From: Marinilabiliaceae bacterium UBA5488
GTDB lineage: Bacteria; Bacteroidota; Bacteroidia; Bacteroidales; Marinilabiliaceae
Reading direction: 5' to 3'
NCBI GenBank assembly: GCA_002427105.1
Contig: DIPM01000027.1
Span: 33,313-97,312, forward strand
Length of the DNA stretch: 64,000 nt
Positions 52,530 through 60,028 of this stretch are shown in pieces (the stretch's first letter is position 1; each line of letters begins with the position of its first letter). The notes beneath the pieces were generated by a model, which worked only from the letters and a program-made list of their open reading frames with translations, made no database searches and had not been told where the DNA came from. Both the position numbers and the translations under genes were made by a program.

Positions 52530-53444
52530 ATGCCGGTTAATATTCCCGATACTCTTCCTGCTAAGGCATTGCTGGAGGCCGAGAATGTATTTGTGATGGG
52601 CGAAAGTCGCGCTATGTCTCAAGACATAAGGCCTTTGCGCATCCTAATACTTAATTTGATGCCTCTTAAAATTGTTACAGAGTCACATCTTTTACGAGTC
52701 TTATCAAATTCCCCTCTTCAGGTTGAAGTAGAGCTTATGATGACAAGCACTCATGCGCATAAGCATACCCCGCAAGAGCACCTGCTCGCGTTTTACAAGA
52801 CCTTTGACGAAGTCCGGGAGAGGTATTTTGATGGTATGATTATTACCGGGGCTCCGGTAGAGCTGATAGATTTTGAGGCTGTAACCTACTGGAGGGAGCT
52901 GTGTGCTATTATGGAATGGAGCAAGAAGCATGTTACCTCTACTTTTCATATCTGTTGGGGCGCGCAGGCTGGATTGTATTATCATTACGGAATAAAAAAG
53001 TTTGAACTTCAAAAGAAGCTTTTCGGAGTTTACAGCCATAGTGTGTCATTACCAACCGAGCCACTTTTGCGTGGCTTTGACGACTGGTTTTTTGCTCCTC
53101 ACTCCAGATATACCGAGGTTAGACTGGAAGATGTAAAGGAGCATAAGGAGCTTGTTTTGCTAAGTGAATCACCCGAAGCCGGTGCTTACATAATTATATC
53201 AGAAGACAGGAAACAGATTTTTATTACCGGTCATCCCGAATATGACCGTAACACTCTTGGTGAGGAATATTGGCGTGATGTAAACAAGGGTATGGAGATA
53301 GCCATACCCGACAATTATTACAGCCAAGACAATCCTGAAGGCGAGCCCTCGGTTAACTGGCGCGGACATGCGCATCTCTTATATTCTAATTGGCTGAATT
53401 ATTATGTATATCAGTCAACACCCTATAGCTTAGGGGGTTTGTAA
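52530..53444 (+). CDS. metAA: Homoserine O-acetyltransferase of the MetA family
   Basis: 304 residues, class I glutamine-amidotransferase-like fold. The nucleophile is Cys142 in FHICWGAQAGLYY; the catalytic His and Glu lie in TGHPEYDRNTL. The residue that separates acyl-donor use in characterised MetA proteins is position 111: here TGAPVELIDF gives Glu111, the acetyl-CoA type, instead of Gly111 as in E. coli (succinyl-CoA). The enzyme activates homoserine for methionine synthesis. The start MPVNIPDTLPAKALLE is canonical. It is co-transcribed with the TetR gene and converges with the 53452-54345 gene, 7 bases apart. Confidence 0.93.
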   Translation: MPVNIPDTLPAKALLEAENVFVMGESRAMSQDIRPLRILILNLMPLKIVTESHLLRVLSNSPLQVEVELMMTSTHAHKHTPQEHLLAFYKTFDEVRERYFDGMIITGAPVELIDFEAVTYWRELCAIMEWSKKHVTSTFHICWGAQAGLYYHYGIKKFELQKKLFGVYSHSVSLPTEPLLRGFDDWFFAPHSRYTEVRLEDVKEHKELVLLSESPEAGAYIIISEDRKQIFITGHPEYDRNTLGEEYWRDVNKGMEIAIPDNYYSQDNPEGEPSVNWRGHAHLLYSNWLNYYVYQSTPYSLGGL

Positions 53445-53451
53445 TCTCTTT

Positions 53452-54345
53452 TTATCTTAATGAAAAGCGGATGGTTTTCAGATGAAATCCATCCGCGAAA
53501 ATATCTGCCATATATTCCCCGGCTTGCAGTTCTCCGGCATCTGCATCGTAAAAAAGACAAACATCCACTTCTTCGCCACCGTATTCGATTGCTCGTTTTG
53601 CTGAATAATTAATTTCCGAGTCTTCATGTTTGAATTTGTCGTCAAGCGAGTGAGTAAGAAGTTGTCCGTCAGGCCTCTCAATTCGAAGATAAAATTCCTT
53701 CATGCCAATTGGGGCAGTAATGTTTTTCAAAACTGTAAAGCAAATTCTTATTTTGCTGACCCTGTTAATCCTGTCACTTTTCTTGTCGGATGCCGTCAAG
53801 CCCACAGCTTCAGCATTGTTAATGTCAAGTCGGCTTGCTATGCTAACTTTTTCCTGAAGATTCGTCTTAACCTCCTCGAGTTCGCGGTACGAAGTCTGGA
53901 TCTGACTGTAGCGCCTGCGATGTTCAATGTTTTCTTGTGTAAGCTCAATGTTTCGTGTATTTAGAGAATCGATTTGAACTATGTATGTACGAAGAACTCC
54001 TCTCAAAGTACTCAGCTCCTTTTGATATTCTCTAATTTTGGCAGTATTGGTGGCTTTCACTGTTTTGAGCTCTTCCACAAGTTGTGCGATGCGCTCCCTT
54101 TCAACTTCGAGCATCAGGTTCAGAGTGTCATTGTCTGAATGGAGGGAGTCGTAATTAACAATCAGGTTTTGATATTCTTCTGTAAGGATAGTTTTTTCCT
54201 CGTTTAGAGATTCAACTATCGTAGTCATTTCACGATTTTGAAGAAACAAGAGAAGGGATACCAAAATAAGCAATATGCCCGTAATGGTAAGCACCAAATA
54301 TAGTTTCTTATTATTTTTCGTTTTGTTATTATCAACCGTTTCCAT
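53452..54345 (-). CDS. Single-pass membrane protein with long coiled coil, unknown function
   Basis: 297 residues from the ATG at 54345; a start at 54411 would lie upstream of the promoter at 54371-54400 and is rejected. A short cytoplasmic N-terminus is followed by one membrane helix (LYLVLTITGILLILVSLLLFL, about 16-37), a coiled coil of about 130 residues (about 40-170, EEKTILTEEYQNL to RELEEVKTNLQEKV) and a C-terminal beta-rich domain (about 190-297: KIRICFTVLKNITAP, FYLRIERPDGQLL, VDVCLFYDADAGELQAGEYMADIFADG). The C-domain may resemble an immunoglobulin-like or gingipain-adhesin-like sandwich. No family was recognised with certainty. A periplasmic structural role is inferred from topology only. 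Confidence 0.7.
   Translation of the reverse strand: METVDNNKTKNNKKLYLVLTITGILLILVSLLLFLQNREMTTIVESLNEEKTILTEEYQNLIVNYDSLHSDNDTLNLMLEVERERIAQLVEELKTVKATNTAKIREYQKELSTLRGVLRTYIVQIDSLNTRNIELTQENIEHRRRYSQIQTSYRELEEVKTNLQEKVSIASRLDINNAEAVGLTASDKKSDRINRVSKIRICFTVLKNITAPIGMKEFYLRIERPDGQLLTHSLDDKFKHEDSEINYSAKRAIEYGGEEVDVCLFYDADAGELQAGEYMADIFADGFHLKTIRFSLR
53467..53496 (+). terminator. Hairpin inside the 3' end of the 53452-54345 gene, possible metA terminator
   Basis: GCGGATGG (53467-53474) pairs perfectly with CCATCCGC (53489-53496). It lies 23 bases past the metA stop but within the coding end of the convergent gene. No U tract, so only a candidate. Confidence 0.35.
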
Positions 54346-54370
54346 AATTATCAAATTGCAGTTATTTAGG

Positions 54371-54400
54371 CAAAAGTATGACTTTTTGTATTTATGGCAA
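54371..54400 (-). promoter_or_regulatory. Consensus promoter of the coiled-coil gene; decides the start
   Basis: Minus strand: TTG (54398-54400), 19 bases, TACTTTTG (54371-54378). A complete match to the Bacteroidota consensus, 25 bases before the ATG at 54345. Confidence 0.8.
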
Positions 54401-54423
54401 TAAGGAGGCATGATTTATGTTTA

Positions 54424-54598
54424 CCTGCCCTATTAATAAATCATCTATTACGCTGCCCAATCACTGTCTAAAATTGAAGGCCTTCACAAAAATTGATTTC
54501 CATATATTTCAATATTACCTTCTTCAATTTTTATTGCGAGAGTCCAATTTTATTGGTGCTTGAACAGCTCATTACGACAATTTATGAATAGGGCAGGT
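54424..54598. mobile_element. MITE-like element, 175 bp with 19-bp terminal inverted repeats
   Basis: Left end ACCTGCCCTATTAATAAAT (54424-54442) matches the reverse complement of 54580-54598 at 18 of 19 positions. The 137-bp interior has no reading frame of note but includes a perfect 12-bp palindrome TGAAGGCCTTCA (54476-54487). Size and structure fit a miniature inverted-repeat element; no clear target duplication is visible at the ends. A single large stem-loop of other purpose is the alternative. Confidence 0.5.
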
Positions 54599-54638
54599 TG
54601 GGATGGCAGCTTTTCTGCTTCGGAATGAAGAAAGTTTT

Positions 54639-54646
54639 TAACTTTG
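54639..54646 (+). promoter_or_regulatory. -7 element of the SbsA-Ig lipoprotein gene
   Basis: TAACTTTG matches TAnnTTTG, 31 bases before the ATG at 54677. The -33 region would fall close to the right end of the MITE-like element (54598). Confidence 0.45.
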
Positions 54647-54676
54647 TGGCAATTGAACAAATAATACAGTTCGAGT

Positions 54677-56545
54677 ATGAAGTTGAATATCAGGTCTTGT
54701 CAGTTCAGGAATGGGTTTAGAGGTTTTTTCTCCATGCTGAGTTTTTCTTTTGGTGCATCTCTTATTTTGTTAGTCAAAGGATGTGCCAGTACGGGCTACC
54801 CAACGGGCGGGCCTCGTGATGAGGAGCCTCCCTATGTTGTGAGATCTGTGCCTGCCGAGAATTCTCTTAGTTTTTTGGGTGATGAGGTCAGGATAGAGTT
54901 TAATGAAATTATTCAAGTCAGTGATATCTTTCAGAAACTCATGGTGTCACCCCCTGTAAACAAGCAGCCCGTAGTAAGTTCGAGAGGCAAAATGCTAATA
55001 GTTAAATTTGAAGAAGATTTACAACTTAACGCTACTTATACTCTCGATTTTGCAGATGCTATAAGAGATAACAATGAAGGTAATATACTTGAAAATTTTA
55101 CTTTTTCCTTTTCTACAGGTGAGTATATTGATAGTCTGGCTATTTCAGGAAATCTCTACAATGCTTCTGATTTGTCGCCCGTAGCCAATGCTCTGGTTAT
55201 GGTTCATAGCAATAAAGCGGATTCGGCTTTTCGTACACAGGTGCCTTTAAGGGTTACCAGGAGTAATTCTACCGGGAGGTTTTCAATACAAAACCTGGCT
55301 CCGGGAGAGTATAGACTTTTTGCTCTCGAAGATGCTAACAGGAATTATAAGTATGACCAGCCAGGAGAGCGCATTGCCTGGCATAGCGAGCTTGTGGCGC
55401 CGCATATTGGTTTTCATGAACGTGTTGATTCTGTAGGAGTTGACTCGACTGTTGTGGTGCAGGTTCAGGCTTTTTTGCCTGACAGTTTGCAGCTTTTTAT
55501 GTTTCAGGAAGATAATATCGCTCAGTATCTTGCAGACTTTCGGCGACCCCTTCGCAATAAAGTGGATTTAGTCTTTAGCCGTCCTTTGCTTGAGCCTTTG
55601 GAAGTGGAAATTGTTAACAAAGAAAATTTTGACAAAAGCGCGATATATGAGAGCTCTGCCAGACACGACAGTGTTTCTCTTTGGTTAAAAGATTCTCTGC
55701 ATATAAAGAATGATTCGCTCTTTTTGCACCTAAAGTATCCTGTCCTTGACTCTTTGAAGCAGCATACATGGAAAAACGACACGATTAATGCCTATTTCTT
55801 TGATACAAATATAGAAGCGCGGGAAGGCCGCGGACGACGTCGCGAGGAAGAGGCGCTTCCGGAGGCTCCTTCATTGAAAATAGAAGGATTGAAAGCAAAC
55901 GTTGAAATATTGGAGGCTGTGGCTATTCAATTTGCCAGTCCTATAGAAAATATTAACAGGGACAGACTTCGTCTGTTTCAGATTATTGACACTATCCCTA
56001 AAGCGATTGATTTTGATATTGTACAGGATAGTTTAAGACTGCGACGCTATAGCATTGAATTTAGCCGGGTTGCGGCCGGAAAGTATTCCCTTGAAATTGA
56101 CTCAGCTGCCTTTACCGACATTTATGGTCTCTCCAATAATGCTTTGAAACAGGGGATTTCAATTAGAGCAGAAGATGAATATGCTACCTTTTATATTGAG
56201 ATTGTAGAACCCGACAGCAATTGGCTTCTGGAGGTATTAGACCGTCAAGAAAAGGTGGTTCGAAGCCTTAAGGTTCCGCGCAACGGAAAGATGGGCTTTC
56301 GTTTTATCCGGCCGGGCGATTATATTATTCGAATCGTAGATGATAAAAACAACAATGGCGAATGGGATACAGGGGATTTTGAATCAGGGGTTCAGCCTGA
56401 AAGTATTTACTACTATCCCGAGACTGTCAGTGTTAGAGCAAACTGGGATCATATAATTAATTGGGAGCCCAAACACTTTGATATATACGATTTTGTTCAA
56501 AGAATGCGCAGTAAACAGAGCAGTTCGGCAGCCAGGCGGCCATAG
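54677..56545 (+). CDS. Lipoprotein with N-terminal SbsA-type Ig domain, Bacteroidota-specific
   Basis: 622 residues. A long lipoprotein signal ends in LILLVKGC, so Cys at about residue 37 is lipidated; a start at the internal Met (about residue 20) would give a shorter signal and is possible. The mature N-terminus CASTGYPTGGPRDEEPPYVV is the lineage-typical form of these proteins. A Big_5/SbsA-like domain (about 55-150: SVPAENSLSFLGDEVRIEFNE, LQLNATYTLDFADAIRDNN) is followed by a carboxypeptidase-regulatory-like domain (about 150-245, GNLYNASDLSPVANALVMV, LAPGEYRLFALEDANRNYKYD) and beta-rich repeats ending in a similar module. Probably a structural outer-membrane lipoprotein; function unknown. 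The DUF3108 gene follows 39 bases later. Confidence 0.85.
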   Translation: MKLNIRSCQFRNGFRGFFSMLSFSFGASLILLVKGCASTGYPTGGPRDEEPPYVVRSVPAENSLSFLGDEVRIEFNEIIQVSDIFQKLMVSPPVNKQPVVSSRGKMLIVKFEEDLQLNATYTLDFADAIRDNNEGNILENFTFSFSTGEYIDSLAISGNLYNASDLSPVANALVMVHSNKADSAFRTQVPLRVTRSNSTGRFSIQNLAPGEYRLFALEDANRNYKYDQPGERIAWHSELVAPHIGFHERVDSVGVDSTVVVQVQAFLPDSLQLFMFQEDNIAQYLADFRRPLRNKVDLVFSRPLLEPLEVEIVNKENFDKSAIYESSARHDSVSLWLKDSLHIKNDSLFLHLKYPVLDSLKQHTWKNDTINAYFFDTNIEAREGRGRRREEEALPEAPSLKIEGLKANVEILEAVAIQFASPIENINRDRLRLFQIIDTIPKAIDFDIVQDSLRLRRYSIEFSRVAAGKYSLEIDSAAFTDIYGLSNNALKQGISIRAEDEYATFYIEIVEPDSNWLLEVLDRQEKVVRSLKVPRNGKMGFRFIRPGDYIIRIVDDKNNNGEWDTGDFESGVQPESIYYYPETVSVRANWDHIINWEPKHFDIYDFVQRMRSKQSSSAARRP

Positions 56546-56584
56546 TTTTTCGAGCTTGTTATTATTATTATTATTTTTATTTTT
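56546..56584. repeat. ATT trinucleotide run
   Basis: The spacer before the DUF3108 gene contains about five ATT triplets in a row (near 56561-56575) followed by T-rich sequence; prone to slippage. Confidence 0.4.
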
Positions 56585-57418
56585 ATGAAGACCTTTCAAA
56601 GGATTAGTTGGATAGCGGTGATTTTTTTGAGCTTGTATTGCATCCCGGGCACTGCCGGAAATAATTGTGTCACTCATAACTTCGTTTTCAAAGGTGGTGA
56701 AAAGGTTAGTTATAGCGCCGTTTATAATTGGGGTTTTATATGGCTTAATGCCGGACTTGTTACCTTTACAGTTGATTCGACCAGATGGAACAAGAAAGCT
56801 GCCTTTCACCTTAAAGCTGTTGGGGTGACTCATAAAGGATATGACAAGCTTTTTATGGTTCGCGATACCTTTGAGTCTTACGTTGATACCAAAACTCTTA
56901 CTCCCTTTGAGTTCCGCAGAAGTACTAAGGAAGGTTCCTATGAAGCCTCCGAGCATTATCTCTATAATAGCAAAACACGAATAATCGATGCTACAATAAG
57001 CAGGGAAGGGGGCTTGCCTGAGCGTAGTAAAATTGAGTGGCCTGAATGTAGTTTTGATCTTGTAAGCATGGTGTACCAGGCCAGGAACATAGACTTTTCA
57101 AAGTATAAATATAACGACAAGATTCCCATTGTTATGATAGTTGATGGAGAGGTTTTTAATCTTTACATCAGGTATTTGGGAAAAGAAGAGATAAAAACGC
57201 GTGAGGGACGTCGCTTCAGATGCCTGAAGTTTACGCCTTTACTTGTGGAAGGAACAATCTTCAATGCAGGGGAGGATATGACTGTTTGGCTCACAGACGA
57301 CAATGCCCGCATACCAATAATCGTTGAAGCAAAAATCCTCATAGGTTCCGTTAAGGCTATGTTTATTGGGGCTGAAGGACTAAGACATCCTATGAGTGCC
57401 GAGATAATAGATAAGTGA
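56585..57418 (+). CDS. DUF3108 exported protein
   Basis: 277 residues with a signal peptide (FQRISWIAVIFLSLYCIPGTAG, cleavage about residue 24). DUF3108 features: NFVFKGGEKVSYSAVYNWGFIWLNAGLVTFTV at the start, then DTFESYVDTKTLTPFEFRRSTKEGSYEASEHYLY and GRRFRCLKFTPLLVEGTIF...MTVWLTDDNARIPIIVEAKILIGSVKAMF at the end. The fold is predicted to be a beta barrel or sandwich related to lipoprotein-carrier folds. In Bacteroidota it regularly follows the SbsA-Ig lipoprotein gene, as here (39 bases apart), so both probably serve one envelope task. A small hairpin at 57424-57438 separates it from the convergent operon. Confidence 0.85.
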   Translation: MKTFQRISWIAVIFLSLYCIPGTAGNNCVTHNFVFKGGEKVSYSAVYNWGFIWLNAGLVTFTVDSTRWNKKAAFHLKAVGVTHKGYDKLFMVRDTFESYVDTKTLTPFEFRRSTKEGSYEASEHYLYNSKTRIIDATISREGGLPERSKIEWPECSFDLVSMVYQARNIDFSKYKYNDKIPIVMIVDGEVFNLYIRYLGKEEIKTREGRRFRCLKFTPLLVEGTIFNAGEDMTVWLTDDNARIPIIVEAKILIGSVKAMFIGAEGLRHPMSAEIIDK

Positions 57419-57423
57419 TAGCT

Positions 57424-57438
57424 ACTGAGAAGCTCAGT
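57424..57438. terminator. Short hairpin between convergent genes
   Basis: ACTGAG (57424-57429) pairs with CTCAGT (57433-57438), 3-nt loop; the stop codon of the (-) gene lies in the right arm. Confidence 0.3.
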
Positions 57439-57943
57439 GCTTAATGGCTAAACTTTCACTGCTTTCTGCCTTCTGTTGCTCGGTACTGCTATTTGTTGGA
57501 TTGTTATCCACCATGCCGGCATTGCTTAAATCAGGTTTTCTTCTCTTAGATTGTTTGCTGGGGTAATTAATAAATAGCTTGTAGAATTTGACCTGCTCGA
57601 AATAATTAAGTTTGATTTCTGTTGGGCTCATAAGGTGTTTTTTTACCCAAAAACCCATTTTCTTAGTTGAACTAAGACTTTGCAGACCTTTAATCTTGAC
57701 AAAATAGTCTAAAATCTCCTCGTCTGAAAATCTATTATTAGTGAAGTCGTGGAAGGTTTTAAGTATTGCTGCTTTCTGTTCTTCGCCGCCCGGAAATAAT
57801 ACTTTATACAGACTTGAATAAGCTTTTTTTCTGACAATATCAGGCATAAAAAACTTATAAGCCATTAGCCCTGTAATAGCCACAACTGCAACAAGTAATA
57901 AAATCCAAATCAGCATATTTCGATAAAACATATTAGGACCCAA
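57434..57943 (-). CDS. Small single-pass membrane protein, unknown function
   Basis: 169 residues (starts at inner methionines 5 or 10 are also possible). One N-terminal membrane helix (about 10-32, MLIWILLLVAVVAITGLMAYKFF) followed by a helical soluble region (VRKKAYSSLYKVLFPGGEEQKAAILKTFHDFTNNRFSDEEILDYFVKIKGLQ) and a polar, probably disordered tail rich in S, N, K and Q. No family recognised. It is the last gene of a (-) operon behind the glycosyltransferase (27 bases gap), so it may assist that enzyme at the membrane. Confidence 0.6.
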   Translation of the reverse strand: MGPNMFYRNMLIWILLLVAVVAITGLMAYKFFMPDIVRKKAYSSLYKVLFPGGEEQKAAILKTFHDFTNNRFSDEEILDYFVKIKGLQSLSSTKKMGFWVKKHLMSPTEIKLNYFEQVKFYKLFINYPSKQSKRRKPDLSNAGMVDNNPTNSSTEQQKAESSESLAIKH

Positions 57944-57970
57944 AGCAAAAGAGCAATTAAAAAACTCTTT

Positions 57971-59092
57971 TTAGAGCCAATTCTTTATATGTAATAATGG
58001 AGAAAAAGTTTCGTGCTTTTGATGAATTGTGTTTTTTTGGTGACTAAATGCATCAAGAGCCGAGCTTAATTCGCTCATTGAAAGCTTGCTGAAATCATGC
58101 TGAGATATGGCCAGATGTTTGTTTGAATGGTATTGAGCCAGGTATTCCTGTTCTGTCTGCCCCGGAGTGGGAATAATAACAGCCGATTTGTTAAGGAAAT
58201 AGAGATCCATAATCGTAGAGTAGCCCGACCTGCATATTAGCATGGGAGTTTCTAATATCAATGTCCTTAAGCGGCCTTGGTCAAGATGGGGAAGAGTTGT
58301 GATATTGGGGGCTGCATGTATATCCTCTTTTGGCATACCCTCAGGAGTCCCCGAAACGATTAGACTTTTCTCCGAGGTCTCCCCGAACTTTCGGCTAATC
58401 ATTTTTTTTAGCATAGATTTTTGAGGTTCAGGACCCGACAATAATGCCATCTGGCGGTATGATTCTGCCATGCTTAGGTCCGAAGTCCCATCCATAAAGC
58501 GTGAAATTGGGCCAATAAGGCGAGCGTTTTTTGGCAAGGGATATTTATGAACCAAGTCTCCCGCCAGGGACTGGCCTTGCAGGAAGTCAGGAATCCAACA
58601 TTCATCAAATTTGCTAACCAGTCTCACTACAATTTTATTAACCAGGCTCTCAGCCCATTTAAATATGGAGGGGAGTTTCGGCGAGAGTTGGTGAGTAATA
58701 ATAATGCTTTTTACTTTTGGATGTCTGGCACCATAGCGATTGTCAGAGATAATGCAATAAGGTTTGTGTTTGTCCACCAGCCGGGAAATAGTATTTTTTT
58801 CCCTCTTAAACCAAAGGAGCCATTCGGGCAGTTTGGTAAGTAATTTAAGAATCAGGAAGCGATTCTTTGAATAGGTGATAAGCGGGCCCTCAAATTTCTC
58901 GAAGATTAGTTCGGGGATGGATTGTTCGAGCAGGGCCTTAAGCGGTGTTGATGAGGCTAGCACCACTTTGTATCCTTGCTTAATCAGGCTTCGCATAAGC
59001 GGAATGTCGCGCGAGGCATGCCCCAGTCCCCAGTCAAGAGGACAAAAAAGGACAGTTAGTCTTTGTGCATCGACGTGCGAGCTTTCTGTCAT
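57971..59092 (-). CDS. GT-B (family 28/MurG-like) glycosyltransferase
   Basis: 373 residues from the ATG at 59092; the longer form from 59131 would overlap the upstream gene by 29 bases with an unusual cysteine-rich start and is rejected. The N-domain opens VLFCPLDWGLGHASRDIPLMRSLI, the glycine-rich loop of GT28 and related GT-B enzymes. The C-domain has LIVSGTPEG and LICRSGYSTIMDLYFLNKSAVIIPTPGQTEQEYLAQ, the nucleotide-sugar donor site. Such enzymes make UDP-sugar-dependent glycolipids or modify polysaccharides at the inner membrane face. It starts 10 bases after the radical SAM gene and is followed by a small membrane protein. Donor and acceptor are not predictable. Confidence 0.82.
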   Translation of the reverse strand: MTESSHVDAQRLTVLFCPLDWGLGHASRDIPLMRSLIKQGYKVVLASSTPLKALLEQSIPELIFEKFEGPLITYSKNRFLILKLLTKLPEWLLWFKREKNTISRLVDKHKPYCIISDNRYGARHPKVKSIIITHQLSPKLPSIFKWAESLVNKIVVRLVSKFDECWIPDFLQGQSLAGDLVHKYPLPKNARLIGPISRFMDGTSDLSMAESYRQMALLSGPEPQKSMLKKMISRKFGETSEKSLIVSGTPEGMPKEDIHAAPNITTLPHLDQGRLRTLILETPMLICRSGYSTIMDLYFLNKSAVIIPTPGQTEQEYLAQYHSNKHLAISQHDFSKLSMSELSSALDAFSHQKNTIHQKHETFSPLLHIKNWL

Positions 59093-59102
59093 CTTACAAC
59101 AA

Positions 59103-59882
59103 TTATTCGGACACCTGAACTTTAATACCATTTTGGCGCAGAAGAAGGGCTATTTCTTCAAGGCGTTGCGCCCCTACCTTGTAGAGAGTGTTGACAGGCG
59201 TATCACGGGCTATGGTATAAACCATTACTTCCTTAGGCTTAATTGAGCTTATAAGCTTCAACCACGGCTCAAGCTCCCGGTCGGTGCTGTTGTCAATCTG
59301 ACGTCCATTAAAGCTGCCTTTTATAAATAGTGTTTGTATTGTCACCTTACCCTTGAATTTCTTGAGGTTTTCAACGGTTTCCTTTAGGTCAAAGTGACCT
59401 GAAGGACGATCCAGCAGCCTAATTGTATCTTCATTTGCCGAGTCGAGTTTCTGAATATTATCATCTACCTTAAGAAGGGCCTTGAATACTGTCGGTGAGC
59501 TGATTCGGGTGGCATTAGACAGTACGGCAACACGTGCATTGGGGCAATATTTGTTTCTGAGCAAAAGAGTGTCATCTATAATTTCGGGAAACTCGGGATG
59601 CAATGTAGGTTCCCCATTGCCTGCAAAGGTTATAACATCAGGCGGCAAGTTCTTTTCCATCATCCCAAGCAGCTTATCTTCAAGTTTATCATAAACCTCC
59701 GCCCGGGTAGGAAGCACGGCCTTTGGGGCGTGTTTATCAGGATTTAAGCCGCATTCGCAGTAGAGGCAATCGAATGAGCATAACTTACGATTAACAGGCA
59801 GGAGGTTAATACCCAGAGAGCGCCCCAGTCGTCTGCTGACTACGGGTCCAAATACTGTCTCATCAAAGAGAAATGTCGGCAT
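59103..59882 (-). CDS. Radical SAM protein, MoaA/wyosine-like subgroup
   Basis: 259 residues. The [4Fe-4S] motif CSFDCLYCEC is CxxxCxxC, bound to SAM together with TFAGNGEPTLHPEFPEI. The protein continues with a partial TIM barrel (VAVLSNATRI, DSANEDTIRLLDRP, VTIQTLFIKGSFNGRQ) and ends without an accessory Fe-S domain. It resembles the widespread 'Fe-S oxidoreductase' group next to wyosine and MoaA enzymes, whose reaction is largely unknown. It is first in the (-) operon with the glycosyltransferase. Iron-sulphur chemistry points to an anaerobic or low-oxygen cell. Confidence 0.85.
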   Translation of the reverse strand: MPTFLFDETVFGPVVSRRLGRSLGINLLPVNRKLCSFDCLYCECGLNPDKHAPKAVLPTRAEVYDKLEDKLLGMMEKNLPPDVITFAGNGEPTLHPEFPEIIDDTLLLRNKYCPNARVAVLSNATRISSPTVFKALLKVDDNIQKLDSANEDTIRLLDRPSGHFDLKETVENLKKFKGKVTIQTLFIKGSFNGRQIDNSTDRELEPWLKLISSIKPKEVMVYTIARDTPVNTLYKVGAQRLEEIALLLRQNGIKVQVSE

Positions 59883-60000
59883 ATTTATTTTTTGACAAAG
59901 TTAAGAGATAAAACTGATGAATAGAAGGCTAAGGAGTCAAATGTAAGGAATGAAGTATAGAGAATGCTATAAGGGTAATGATTGGTTTCTACGTTTTTCT

Positions 60001-60008
60001 TATCTTTG
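60001..60008 (+). promoter_or_regulatory. -7 element of the holB promoter; decides the start
   Basis: TATCTTTG, full match, lies inside a longer possible frame beginning at 59978. The start codon is therefore the ATG at 60029, with a leader of about 14 nt. Confidence 0.5.
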
Positions 60009-60028
60009 ACAGAATTAATCAGATTAGG

